Shown piece by piece: positions 25,801 to 39,500 of a stretch of 64,000 nt of DNA. Position numbers and translations under genes: made by a program. The notes beneath the pieces were generated by a model, which was given only the letters and a program-made list of their open reading frames with translations, was not told the origin of the DNA and searched no databases. Source of the stretch: Parus major (Eukaryota > Chordata > Aves > Passeriformes > Paridae); the NCBI RefSeq assembly GCF_001522545.3, contig NC_031773.1, positions 18,176,302 through 18,240,301 on the forward strand, written 5' to 3'. Positions within the stretch are counted from its first letter, which is position 1. Each line of letters starts with the position of its first letter.

Positions 25801-27399
25801 AACAGGTTTCACGCTCCAGAAATTCTCTGCCCAAGAAAATTCTTTGCACGTATTTATCAAAGACATTATTAATTTATACAGATAAGATAAGCAGCCATCC
25901 AGAAAATATTATAGGAACCATTGCTACTGTTTTCCATATGGTAGGGATTGCTGGACATTTAATAATACTAAATGCCATATTTTTCCATAATTCTGACAAA
26001 ATATGCTGAAGAAACTTTAGCAATTCTAAAAAATAGAATGCATTTTGTCACTCCTTTTAAAGTTAATTCATTGAGTTAAATTTACGAAGTATATTGTCTC
26101 TAAAAACAAAGATAGACAAGTATGAAATCACATGTCAGCCACAGGACCTAAATTCAGTGTGGAGAGACAGTGATAATTCTGATTATAGCTTAATAATCCT
26201 CTAAAATATTTTTTAAATGGCAGACAAATCAAAAGGATGTAATTTTAGCTTATCAGCAACCAACAGCAGCACGATAGCTAAATTTAGCTATATGAATGCT
26301 AGTCCTGCTGCAAGTTTATAGTGCTTAAAGTTAATCATAAGACCTTGCAGCTGTATAATGTGGAGAACTATTTCTCAGAGGAGAGTCACAAAAAATATTC
26401 TTTTCAAGCGGTGTGACAAACATTGCAGGTTTTAAAATAAGATTTAACATAAGGGCTTGTCATATGCAACCTGCATATTTGGCACCTAGACTTTTCTGGC
26501 CTTTCCCATCATCTGATAAGTGCTCACATTTTCCAAGATCATGAGGTTCTAGCTGGCAAATGACTACTGACACTGATTTCAAGTCATTTTAATGCATAAT
26601 TAAAAATGCCTACTCAAACGTTCATATGCTTATGATAGCCAAGTCCCCCAATAAGGTCTTTATCTTAGGTTTCTTCAACTGATAGAAGCTCTTCCAATGC
26701 CTTTGCTGTATTTGGTCAGAAATCCAAATAGGAATTCCTTCAACAGGAAGAAGAGCATAGGAAAATTTCTGTAGTCCATGCATCTCTAGGACAATTTTAA
26801 CATTTTTTTAATGCAGAAAAAATTCCAATAGAATTTAAGAGTAATGTTTTATTCAGCTCTGTAAGGGGAAAATGTCCATCTGGCAACTGGGAGCAACTCA
26901 GGGTCTTCCCATGTTTACAGCAGTGGAGGAGTGTTGTTTATTACAAACCAAACAAACGTCAAGGGAATTTTGCAGTGGATTTTAATTCTTACATAACAAA
27001 GTATTGCAAGTAGCATATGATGAAGCTTCATGAAGCACAGTGTAAGCCCTGAAAGCTAGCAATTTTGTTGAAGGCAAGAGACATGACTGAGGCAGGGAGG
27101 ACTCACTGTCAGACTCGGTCTCAGAACTCAGTCAATAATCTTTCCACCTATAAAGTGATGAGAAATTGAATCCAGCCATGCTTCCATTTCAACAGCACTT
27201 GTACTTCATTGAAAGGCAACAAACATATCTGGAAGATTTCAGAGCTTATGCACATGCGATGGATAATCTTGACTTGCAGCCAGACACTCCCACAGATGCT
27301 TTCTTATTCCCCATCATCAGAAAAATAGAGGAAGAAAAAACATGAAAAGGCCCGTGGGTCAAGATGAAGACTTGGAGGTCAACATCACAGGCAAAACAG
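22831..27399. other. Unique AT-rich non-coding DNA
   Basis: No gene seen. An A/C-rich low-complexity tract lies at 24756-24826 and a short CAG-rich patch at about 23590-23612. The part at 26220-26640 has few simple repeats and many homeodomain-like TAATTA/ATTAA words. I flag it separately as a candidate conserved element. Confidence 0.6.
24756..24826. repeat. A/C-rich low-complexity tract
   Basis: The tract is almost entirely A and C on the plus strand, with a 12-A run at 24781-24792 flanked by accaaacc- and caaaac-type words. It could be an old poly(A)-derived tail that has since mutated, but no retrocopied body is recognisable next to it. Confidence 0.8.
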
Positions 27400-27700
27400 A
27401 CTTCACCTTTGAAAAATTAATTTATTTGATTGTTCATTAAAATAGATTTGGATAGCAAGAAACAGACAAGTACTAAATACCCTTCTCTCCTCCTCTTTTT
27501 CCCAGGCTCAATTTCATGCCTTCATTCTCAGCTCCAAGTGCTTAATGGTGGTTGTGTCAGCCCATAAGAAATCCTTTCTGCTCATCCCTCCTCACACTTT
27601 TCCTCTGATACAATGTGGATCCTTCCCACAGGCTGCAGTCCATGAGCAGCTCCAATGTGGATCCTCAAGAGTTACTGACCAGGCCTTCCCGGTGATGTGA
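27400..27700. mobile_element. Avian ERV-L-type LTR element relic (probable)
   Basis: From memory of bird genomes, the order of blocks matches a common avian LTR-retrotransposon repeat. A 'gatttggatagcaagaaa' lead-in near 27445 is followed by 'tttcccaggctcaatttc' near 27498, then 'cctcctcacacttttcctct' near 27587. A repeated 'aatgtggatccttcccacag' type unit then starts near 27612 and recurs, shortened, near 27653. The copy is short, diverged and has no coding content. It is a relic of an endogenous retrovirus-like element, incapable of expression. The family name and orientation are not certain. Confidence 0.55.
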
Positions 27701-30700
27701 ATTATATGAAGGAAATTTATTTGCAGGCAAATATGTTAGAGAGAAAAAATAAAGGAAAATGGAAAAAAAAAAAAATTAAATCCTGGTATTTAGTCGAATG
27801 GGCCAACCTGACCTTGCAGAAAGCAGTGATGGGAGAGTAAACTTGATGATAAATATAACAGAGAATGAAAGCCTGGGGATGAACTCAGAATTCTGAGAAG
27901 CAGAATACAGAGCAGAGAAGGAGGCAGTGGGTGACACTTCAGCTAGCTGGACACAGCATTCACCCAAAAAAACTACTGCTACTGAAGTGGTCTATGTGAA
28001 GAAGGAACTGGCAGCCATTTGAGGAAGTGTCAGTGACAAATTTATTCCCTTAGATAAAGCATAAAGCACTTCAGAAAAGAAAGATTAATAAAGCATGGTG
28101 GGAAAAACAGAGAGGCCACTGATGCTGAACTTTAGTTTAGTTGAGTGTGCTCACATTAATTGTATACACAGGGAATTTTGGCAAGGGCTTTATGTGAGAC
28201 GAATATTAGATTTCTGCAATAAGGAGTGCCTTCTCCTTTGTGCATGTCTTCCCTCCTTTTGCTTTATTTTCTATTTGATATAACAAAAAATTAGATGAAA
28301 ATCAGTTATTTCTCATTTCCAAATAATGAAAGATTAATTTATTACTTAATAAATACTTACAAAAAGTAAGAAGTGTATGCAATATCTTCAAACTAACCCT
28401 CTTGTCTTTTTTCTTCCCATTATTCTCTTTTCACTTGTCAATTTACAGCTACAATTTGTTGGTTTAGGGTTCATTCCTTCTCTGCTTGGACTTTTGTGCA
28501 AAAGAATCTGAGCATTAAAGTGGAAAACCAGTATCAGATATATGGTCAGCAAACTTCCTCTAACCCAAAACAGCCACTGTCTTGGTCTTCCAAAACATTT
28601 CTGTGTAAACAGCATCTAGTAATTGTATTCTCCAAATGATTGAGTAGTTCTTAAGTGGAATATAGTGTATGTGCTGCATTCCCTCTGACTCATACATGGC
28701 TTTGAGCAAAGAAGGACTTCATGATACTTTTAGGTAAGACTAGAAATAAAAGTGTCTTCTGCTACATGCTTTAACACATGCATCCATGGCCAGGCATGCT
28801 GATCACAAGGCTACAAAAAATAGTCATTTTAATCAATTAACTTTTGAGACAATAAAGATAACAGGCTCACAGCAAATTATCAGTGTTACTAAAAGTGATA
28901 TTCTTTAACTGAACAGATTAAGAGACCTTCAAGGAACTGGAATTCAGTAATGTTGTTCCCAAAAATGCCCTTGACAGTTACAACTATCAAGAGAAAACCA
29001 CATTTGCATGTTCAGTATGAGATGAATTATATCTTTTATTACCTCCAAACAGTATAAATAGTTATTGCTGTTTATTCAGTGTAATTTTAATCTCTTTTTC
29101 ATAGGAATACATTTTTAATATGCTTTATAAATATCTTGTATGCCAGGTATTGCCTGAAGTGTCAAAATGCTCAGAAGGTGTAGTATGATGCCTGCCTCAA
29201 AAATTGTTCTGTAAATATTATGGGTTCTATTAGAACAGGAAAAATGTAGATATCAAGCTGTTTAGCAAATAGCTATTTTTATTGCTGTTTAGTAATTAAA
29301 TATTTTGAAAAGACTTTTAAATATTTCTGCTAAATTTTAATTTTCTGCGATAACTGATTGCCTTCCTGATACTTTCCTGATTTCATCAATTTTAAGAACT
29401 TAATTTAACATGTTAGATAATTCCAAATAATTAAATATATTTATTATAATATATGAACATAAATATATGTTCATTTTCAGAACCAAAACCAGTAGTCTGA
29501 AATGTCTGTCCTGAGTATTGAAAATCTTAAGGCATCATAAGATATATACTATCACTGATATAGTCCAATGGAAGTTGCAAACAGGGCAGTGTTAAATGGA
29601 AAAACATGAGTGATTTGAAATAGCCTTCTGGAACTTAATTTAGAAAGCTTCTGACTTTTTATTATAATTATTTTTAGCATCCTCTCATTCACTTCCTGCT
29701 TCCTTCAATCTGGAAATGCAATCTTTTCTAAAGAAAGCTCATCACAAACAACAATTAGTTTATGTAGGCTCTTGAACAATTAAGATATTGCTGGCCTACA
29801 GCTACAGTGCTCTAATTCCAGATACACTCACATGATGGTACTATAATTAAAAACAGAGAGGAGGGAGTGTAAAAACAATGCTCAGTCACACTATAAAACA
29901 TGTCTTCAGTAGCTACTGAAGAGGCACACGTTTATAATCACAGCAAATTAATAAGAATCTAAAAATAGTTGTGCTTATTTCCTGTTCATTGCACATTGCA
30001 CATCACTAATAAATAATTTTCACACTGTGTTGTAGGTCACTGATAAATTAGCTATAAACATTCTGTCCTCCTGAATAGATTAGTTTATCATTAACTACAT
30101 GAATGCTTTTCCACATGACTCTTAATCGGGAGTTAAGAAATCTGCTCAGGAGTTACCACATCTAATCCAATATATACAATCAGTGCTATAAAAGCATTAT
30201 AAAAGAAATACATTCTTGCAGTTCATTACTTTAATGGGATTAATTGACCTATTAAAAATTTTATTATACAAAAGATTATAGTGAGTGTTTTATTCCTGTA
30301 CATCATAGTCCAAACTTAGAGTGTAAATAAAACCACACCAAAAAAAGACATTTTCTAAATTATTCCCCTTGACACAATTGAGGAGTTCTTTAAAATACTC
30401 AAGCTACATCCTATACTAAAATAAGAAGCATAGAGGCCTTTTACAAAAAGCATACAAGTTACTGAAAAAGATTTATTGTAGTGGGCTGTAAGTCAAGATG
30501 AAATGTAGAAGGGTAGCTGCATCTATCACATTCATGTTTCACTCAGAAGCACCTCCCATGATTTCATACCCCATGGCTCCTTCTTTTCCACTGAGCAATG
30601 ACCATTAACTAGGCTGTCATTACTACTGGGTTTTAATCTTCCTGACTGCTGACATGGACAAAGATTTTTTTTCTTCAGAAGCTAAACTTTGAAGGAAGTA

Positions 30701-33700
30701 GCATGTTTGGTGAAAATTTTGCCTAGCAAGGAATATGGGTGTCGTCAGAAAGTACATTTCTGGTGTGGGATTGAACAGAATTTGCCTGCTACTTCACCAT
30801 CCCTGAAGAACCGAAACAAAATGCCTCATTCAACAGAACTGTCTGACAGCATTTCTTACAAACTTTTCATCTGGACTCAGGTCTACCTGTCTTAAGGGAA
30901 AGCACTTTTTAAATTTCCAGTGGACTAGAAAAAATTGAATTAATAGCTTTTTCCCTCCATTCAAATTGTTGCCTCTCCTTCTGTGACACACGGTATCAGA
31001 GCATCACAAAAAATGCATCAAAATCTAAGGTCTACAAGCAGACATGGTCCTCTGAGCTGGTCTGTTATACCTTGATTTCTGGTAGCAAACAATCAACATC
31101 ATTTTTGACTTATAACTATGGTATTAAATTACAAAGTTCTGGGATAAATTATCTATACGAGTTATATGAGCTTAAAATTGAGATTTAAGATTTTCACAGG
31201 CTGAAGATATGAGAGCTTTGATAGCAAATGAAAACACTCTTCTGTGTCTGTGTGCTAATTGTCAGACTCCTCATAATTAACAAAATTGCCAGTTTTTCTG
31301 TAAAGAACAAGTTAAACATATCAGAATAGCTGCAGACTTTGAACGACATGGAAATATATTCCATTTTAAAATGACACTTGAGATTTTAGTACACAAACCA
31401 TATGACTTTCTTTAAAGTCAAAAGGCACACTGATAAAACTAAAGAGGAAGGGAAACTAAACATCACCTCTACACATGCAGAAAAACAGGAGCTCCTCCCT
31501 TCCTATCTTTCCTATTTATCTCTTACTCTTTCCTGCTATTTGACTCCTTGCCTTTTGGAAAAATAAAGATCCTACTTAGTCATCGATAAACCTCATTTCA
31601 TATTGTATTCTAAGAAGTTACCAATCAAAAGCAATCAGTTGTAAATCACAGATAAACAGATTTTTTTTACTGTTATTAAGGTGTCTTTTGAATCATTTTT
31701 TTGTGATTAGCACAGTCCTCAAAACCAAGCCATGCTATAATGGTTGCAGAAAAGAGGAGACAAACAAAAGGAATAGAAAGCTCTGCAGACTCCTAAGCCC
31801 AGATGAGTGAGTATATTCCAGAAATGAAAGAATTCAGGTCAAAGTAACTTCAGCAAAATGTCCCCAGAGAGAAGCCCAAATTGCTTCTTGCTCTGAAACT
31901 TGGTTTCATACAACAGACAAAATAAAAAAAGTGTCAAAACCAAAACTTTGGTTGTCATTTCTTTTTCATATGTCCTTGCATAGTAAAAATCACATAAAAA
32001 TTGTTGGTGTTGCTGAGCAGTAAAAACCAACTCAAAGAGATATGACTTCAAACAAAGCCAACAGTTCTGACAGTTAGTAAAAATTGGGTTAAAAATGGCA
32101 ATTAATTATAAGATTTTCAACTGGGTTTTTTTTCAGCCTTACTTGACTTAAAAACATTGCTTTAGTCTGGTGAGACATTTACCGAGCAATTTATCTAGCA
32201 AAATGGAATTAAGGTGATAAGAAGTAGGACATGGGCTTACTATAACCAGTTTCCCAGTGGTGAATTAACAAAAATATAAACTTGGAGCTGGACAAACCTA
32301 GTTTTAGAATTAACAAATAGAATGAACACACAGTATCTAACAAATAAAAATGGCACCATCGTGCCGTTCATAGTAAATTCAGGTGTAACATGCAGCTGTA
32401 CACCAGTGAAGAAAGAGTAAAGGTGTGAAAATCCACCAGCAAGCATTTAAAATTACTCCAGGTGGACCCTAGAATGAGAAAGAAGAAACTGGTAACACGA
32501 ACAGCATTTTTTTTTCAGTGACCAAAGCGCAGTTGAATACGGAGTGTAACAACACCATGAGGGATAGAAACTGATATGCATAACAATTTTTCCCTTGGAT
32601 TTTTTTGCATTAACTACAAATAACTTTGACTAAAAATTTGATTAGAAGTTATTCTTTAATTAGACTGCTAAGATTTCATTTTCACTAATAATACATCCTT
32701 CCTTTATATGTAGGTATACTATGGTTTTGCCCATAAACAGGATTTCAGTAATTATATTGGACAAAGAAGCTTCTTTTGAAGCAAGATACTCATTCAGATG
32801 ATGCAAATAAATTCAAAGAAATATTGGAAAATCCTCCATCTTGAGTTTTTTAAGCTGCCCCACCACATTATGGATGTATATATTTAGTCACAGTATTATA
32901 TCAGATTTCACCTGACTGACAGACACAAAGTAGGCCCTTCTGCATGTAAACTGCCAATTTCATCTTCCCCACAAATGATAGCTCTTTTTAAAAATAGCAG
33001 TTTTACAGAGCTCAAGTACTAGGTTATTTTGTGTAAATGTACATAGTTTTGTATAGCACATTTTAGGCTGAAAATATTCCGAAGTTTACATATACGGAAA
33101 ATTACTGGAAAACAAGTCCTTGTCTGAATGGCCCTGTCTAAAAATAATTCACTCTTTTCTTCAATCTAACAAAAGAAAGTAAGTTTTTGTAATAAAGCTT
33201 TTTCATTATTCCTTGAATGGATTGCAAAAATGCTGAGTAAGGTTTGTTTCTGTCTGGTACAATTTCAGGATCTCATAATCAGGCCCATGGAGCTCACTGC
33301 AGTATCCAGTGGTCAGCAAACCAGCCTTCAAATAGCTTTAGGTTTATAACAAGAATGAGTATTACATTATTTGGATATGACTGGAGCAAAGGTCCTAAGC
33401 AATCCTTAATGTGCAGTAAGTGACAGGTCAGCTCTTTTTTTAGAGGAAAAAAATTACCATTCCAACTGTTCCATTGTGCAAGAATGGGAGCAGAGGGTAA
33501 GATAATTAGATTTCTGCTCCTCCTGAAAAAAAAAACAAAAACAAAAAACCACAAAAATAAAAAAAAAATTAAAAAATCCCCGAAACATTATTTTTAACAT
33601 GGTTTTTGTTTCATTAATTGTGTTTAGCTGGACTGAAATGTTGACCCTGAAAGTCTCCAACCCCCATAAGGAACTTAATCACACATTAAAATTAAGTTAA

Positions 33701-36324
33701 AGAATCAGCCTGAAGCTCAAGAAGACAGACACACAGCTGGACACATACTCTCCTTTATTGGAAGGAAGAATATTCTGAGTCTACATCAAAATCCCTAGTG
33801 ATATCTTTTGCTGAGGGCCCAGAAAATTCAGCATATCTGAGGAACAGAAACAATCTAGAGGAGAGTTAGCCGTATGCAAATTTTTAATAGATATATATTT
33901 GCCAAGAATCTTTGATGTGAGTGTGGCAAAGGCAGCAAGCTGAAGAGAAATGTTCCTACAGCTGGAGCAGACCCACTATCCAAAACTTGCAATGTCCTTA
34001 CATTTGACAGGCAACAAAAAGCAAGGTCCTTAGCTTGTGTGTGCAAGTGCACAATTTCTTTTGCTTGGACTACCGCAACTCCTAAAGTGTGTGCTCAGTA
34101 CAACTTTTGTTTGAATTAATATTTTACTTTGAAAAGTGAGAGGACTGCAGTGTCAAATTGAAAAAAATCCTCTATTCCTCCAAAAAAACTCCTAGAGATA
34201 TTCAGGAATGTTAGCAATTTTAATGTTAGTAATAAAATTTTATCTTCTTTAAAGGCCATCAGTGCTATCTCAGTATCAGGCCTCAATCCTGATACACATT
34301 AAAACATCTACATGCTGAAACATCATTAAAACTTTCAAAACCTTTCCTTTCTAAGAGATTACAATAATATATTCTGGATATTCTATCGCTAATATGGAAT
34401 GCAGTAAGTAGAAAAGCATGTCTGGTAATCGTTATGGTTGCTTTGTTGCAAGCTGTTTGCAAATTTATCACAATATTATCAGTGGTAAATGTTCAGCAGT
34501 GCTGTCTTTACCCAAAAACATGTGAGGATGCACAGGGATCAAAAAAATTTCAAAGCTTAACATTTGTCCTTCAGCACTGCACAGCTCTGAGAACTTGTAC
34601 CTTACTACAAATTTGCATTTCCAACATCTCAGCAGGAATTTCTCAGTTCCAACTTCTCTGAGTAAAGTCTGTCTCCATCCATGCTCAGTTCCACCTGTTT
34701 TACTAATTTCCCTTTTTTCCTAACAAAGGGATAGGTATCCTTTCAGCCCTTGATGTGTCTGTGCATCAGTTAGCCTTGACTCTAGCACAGGCCTATATAA
34801 GTTTTCTATGCAGGATCTTAAAAGCAATGCATTTATCTCCCAGCACCTGAGAGCCACTGAACTGTGTTCAATCTGCCCCAACCTGTCACCCAATTAGAAA
34901 ACCCTCTAATTAGAAAATATATCCATCTGGCCACATTTGGCAAAATTCATGGCTTCCTGGGAATTTCAGCTGGCAGATATTATGTGGAGGGAGGTAAAAC
35001 TGAGTGGGTGCTATTGTATCAGAAAAGGTAGAAGAAGGGGATGTTGAATTTCCCATAAGAAAAGGCTAAAGAAAGGCAAGAATCATATGAGACAAAGGGG
35101 AGCAGGGTTTTAAAGGAAAGGAGGGACATAAACATAGACAAGATATTGTGGGAATAGACACTGCTGCAGAAAGGGAATACACCAGCCATGTTTGTTGTTG
35201 GCACTTTTCTTCAGAAATAGAAAACAGCAGATTTACTTTGTTGCTTTTCACTTTGCAAAAGAAAAAAATACTTTTTTTCTTTTAAAAGGTTTTCCAAAGG
35301 TTTTGGGGACTAGTACTAGTACTATCATTTCTCCCCTAAAGTGTCAGGTGTAGAAGGCATACTGCTTAAACTGCACTTAGATCTTTAATCTCCAATCCTA
35401 CTTATCCTGCACAGATGAACCCCTTACTTCAAAACCTTACAGCTCCCAAGGTTCAGTGAGAAGAAGACAGCATCTGTATGATAAAAGACTGGCCTCTTAC
35501 AAACAGCAACAGGAAAATATGGCCTACAGAAGATTTTAGGACAGAGGCCCTCAAACTGATTGAAAGAGTGTCAGTGGCCTCATTTTTCATGTTGCAGAGT
35601 CCACAAGAGCTCTGCCAGGGTAGCAGAACACTGCTACATCTGAATCTTCACTGTGATATGTAATCAATAGGTACAGGCACTGGGATTTCTCTTTGCTTCT
35701 AAACTTTCTATTGCACTGCAAGTAATGAGAAAAAACTAATGAAATGAAAGCACATTTCTGTTAACTTTTTTTTACTATTATTTAAATACAGCGCAGATTT
35801 GGAGGGAGGCATGCACGTTCCTCCCTGTGTAGAATAAACTCTGTTATTCTACCTCTTAGAAGAGGATAGAAGAAGACAATTAACACAAATATACATCCTT
35901 GGAAATGGAAGTGATATGGCAATATTCCTTCTCCTGTTTCTCTGCTCTCAGGAAGGACACACCAGGCTGGCTTTGAAGTGTCAGCAGATTAGAAGATGGC
36001 AACATGCCCTTGCTTCCTGATAAAGAATCAGCTTAGCCAGCACAGGACTTCATGTCCAAGCAGCAAGGGCAGCACATACTTTTCTGAGCAGTTTGTTCAA
36101 ATACCACTGTTGATAGATAAACTCCAAGCATGTTTGAAAACTATCAGTGAAAATTTCTCAGGTCGTTTTCTCTCCAGTGTAAACTTTGAGCTTCAATGCA
36201 AAATTAGCAGAGCCTCAGCTGTCCACCTACTACACTGCTCCATGATTGATAAAATTAATCTGTGAACATCTTGTACATACACATTCTACTCTTGTAATCT
36301 GTTCATAAAAACTCCTTCACAACT
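27701..36324. other. Unique AT-rich non-coding DNA
   Basis: No gene is supported. A 13-A run at 27763-27775 lies just beyond the LTR-like relic. A small hairpin with 8-bp arms (atgaacat / atgttcat) lies at 29453-29474. The 29640-30300 part is dense in regulatory-like words and is flagged as a finding. An A-rich tract at 33525-33577 is listed separately. Open frames of 60-86 codons are scattered on both strands without domains. Confidence 0.6.
33525..33577. repeat. A-rich low-complexity tract
   Basis: The tract consists of runs of five to ten A separated by single C or T bases, ending near 33577. It gives rise to Phe/Lys-rich chance frames on the minus strand at 33294-33660, which are not genes. 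Confidence 0.9.
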
Positions 36325-36573
36325 GATATTCAGGGTGATTCTGAGTTACAAGAAAGATGGAGAGGGTATTTTTACAAAGGCATGTAGTGACAGGACAAGA
36401 GGGAATGAATTCAAACCAAAAGAGAGTAAACTTAGACCAGGTATTAGGAGGAAGCTCTTTGTTTTGAGGGTGGTAAGGTACTGAAACAGGTGACCCAGAG
36501 AAGCTGTGGATGCCCTGTCCCTGAAAGTCTTCAAGGGCAAGTTGTATGGGGCTTTGAGCAACCTGGACTACTC
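36325..36573 (+). mobile_element. CR1: CR1 LINE fragment lacking its 3' end
   Basis: The blocks follow the CR1 3' region in order: 'ttacaagaaagatggaga' near 36347, 'ggcatgtagtgacaggacaa' near 36379, 'gtattaggaggaagctc' near 36440, 'cccagagaagctgtggatgc' near 36494, and 'ggggctttgagcaacctgga' near 36548. It then stops about 80-90 bp short of the expected 3' terminus and ATTCTATG repeat. The opposed minus-strand frame at 36346-36561 is a shadow. Confidence 0.88.
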
Positions 36574-39500
36574 ACTGAATATTGTAAATAGGGAATAACT
36601 CATCAATTCTGAATTGATATTCTTCAGTAATTATAGTGGCTGTAAGAAGAAAAACAGAAAATTTAAAAATGCCTGTTATGTTCTTTGAACTCAGTTGATT
36701 GATAAAGAATTTACAAGAACTCCAGGATAAAATTTTACAAGCCAGAATCATAATAGAACATTTTGATCAATTTCTCTATTTTATGGTTTTATACTTTTTT
36801 TCTACGCTTCAAGGAGAAAAGAGGCATTATTAAAACTCACAATTTATTCAGAAACCTGGGCAGTCAAACTAAAATTATATTTTAATACAACCCAGTTTTG
36901 CTTTGTGACATAAATACAAAAATCACCAACACAGCTTCTCATGACCACTAACAAAAGCAGATACCATCATACTGTCTCCTCCTTGTTTGCAAAAGATCTC
37001 CAAGACTTCCCCTCAGATTCAAATTGCATAAGTAAACTTGTTTTTCTTCTCTCCCACAAAAAAATGTTTCTCAATGCCCACCCCTTATTTCCATCTCATA
37101 CACAGAAATACATGCACTAGCAAAAAATAAGTCCAAAAGTGAGAGTAGGTATGACCTACAAAAAACATTTTTCCTACCTTTATTCCAACAATGAGCCTTT
37201 TGAAGATAGCTCATTCTAATATTTTGCGGTAAGAAAAATCTCTTCAAACTTTAAACTAGATATTTGTCTTCTAGTCTTATTTAAGAAGGAATTGGACCCT
37301 TAAATTTTTTAGGATTAGACTTTTTGACTTGCATTAAATTTTTTGAAAAGCAGTTGTATGGGAGAAGAAATTTATGAGGATAATTTTAAGTCTTGAATGC
37401 TCTGATTCTTAGATTCCATTAAAAATTTTGCAAAAAACTTTTATGATCAGTACTCATGTCAAAGGTAATTTAAACAGCATCAAAGAAGTGATGGAGAGCA
37501 GAAGAAACTACCATCTGTAATTCATCCTGAATAAGAAAACCCTGCATTTTTGTAGTAGTTTGATTCCCATTAATAAGCTATATTCATTATTTAATTACAT
37601 GCATTAAAACAGGTAAGTCTGGGTTAGAGCAAAAATTCTTTCCAACTGCTCATTCATATTCAGGCAGAGATAACAGTATGCAGCAACACTTCTCACTTCA
37701 CACAGGAAAATGAAATAATGACCTCTTTTTTTCTCACCTCTTAACCTCTATAGATGGGAAGACTGTAGGGGTCAAAATAAAGAGCTGAAATTGGGTTTGG
37801 AGTGGTGAAGAGTGACAGCTGCCCACCCCCCCACCTGCTAGGAGATGTAAATGTGCAAGACAGAAACAAAGACCTGTACTCTGAGCAACACTGGGAGGTG
37901 ATCCCCAGGGGAGTTAGACTGACAAAGTTATGACCTAATTAAAGAACATCTCCTACACGTTGTCATTGTTCCTGCAAGTCTAAGACAAAATACTTCTTTC
38001 CATAATGTCCGTACAAAGACCGGAGACAAGGTACAGTATTACATTAACATCCTGTCGTGACTCTAAGGTGTATGTGTGTAAGACCAAAACACAGCTCCCA
38101 AGATCACCTTGAATTTATTTGGCTTCAAAAGGATACAGCTGAACTTTGAATACCGGTGTGTTATTTCTTTTTTATTATGGCACTGTAAACAACCAAAGCT
38201 CTGCTTCTTATGCCTCTTTTCCTCTTTTAGGTCAGCTAAGTTCATTGTCCAGCTGCAGTGTGAACCACATAAGATGTCAGATCATATTAAACCAGGAGGA
38301 AAAAGTTCCACTCACAGTGAAGTCACTAGTACTAAATGAAGAACCATGCCTTTTAATAGTAGGCAAATGTAAGCATGCCAAGCCTATCAAGTGTAGTTGG
38401 TGTACCCACATTGCTAATTAAGATACGGGTTTTTTCAGTGTGAGCTCTGCCATGTAGCTCATTATTGTATCTCTAATATTTGTCAGTATCTAATTTGTTT
38501 CATTAGCACTGTACAGTCACAGTAAGTAATGCAGATTGACAGGGATTTTTCACTTCTCCCTATTGCTCTTTCTCAAAAAAAAATTATTAATTGTTTTTTT
38601 TGAGCACCAGGATAATAAAAGTAAAGAACCTGAAAGAGTCTTCAGACATTTTTACCCCTCAGGAACCATCAGGATATATTGTAAAAATTGAGAGGAACCA
38701 ATGAACTATATAGGGTTTAGACTTTTTTTTTTAACAGTAAAGTGAACTCTAAAGTTTTAACTAATCAATAGAATTGAACATTAGATGTCATGATAGTTTG
38801 TTTTAGGAAAACAAAATGTGTTAACCAATTGTGGAGTAATTTTTCATTAACAAAACTTTTCTTCCAACTGTCCAATGAAATAGGATGTCAATAAATGTCA
38901 ACATGACCTTCCTATATGATTTGCACCATGTCTGACATGAATTTAAAATAGAAATTGTCCATAATAAGCCCAGTAAAAAAGAGGCATTTCCTATTCTCAA
39001 AAATGGGGTGATAAATTCCTTTCTCAGTCTCAATCAATTATAAACATTCAGAAATAGTAGGTTACATTTTAAAATTTACTATTAAGGGATCTTATCCTTT
39101 CTAGATGAAAACAAAATTAAGCACACTTACTAGGAAGAATTCTATACTATCAAACTATACTAATTGTAGTTGAGATATCCTCACCTACAATTCCAAGCTG
39201 AGAATACATGTAGAGTTAAGTAGATGGGCTTCAGATGGCACAGAAGACCAAGCAAAGATTCACCTGCATGAGGAAAGAGTAGAATACTTCTTACTTATCT
39301 AGATAAGGCTGGAGTGAGTTGGGAAGGGTAGGACTGAATCAAACTAGAATCTAGACAACATTTGAACGAGCATTTTTCGAGTTTACATGATAAGATCCAT
39401 AGGCACAAGGGCAAAAGGGCATTTTATTCATAAATAATACAGCGGTAGATATGGTTGAAATTGGAGATAATTATGCAAAGTAAAAGAAATTTTCTAGCAA

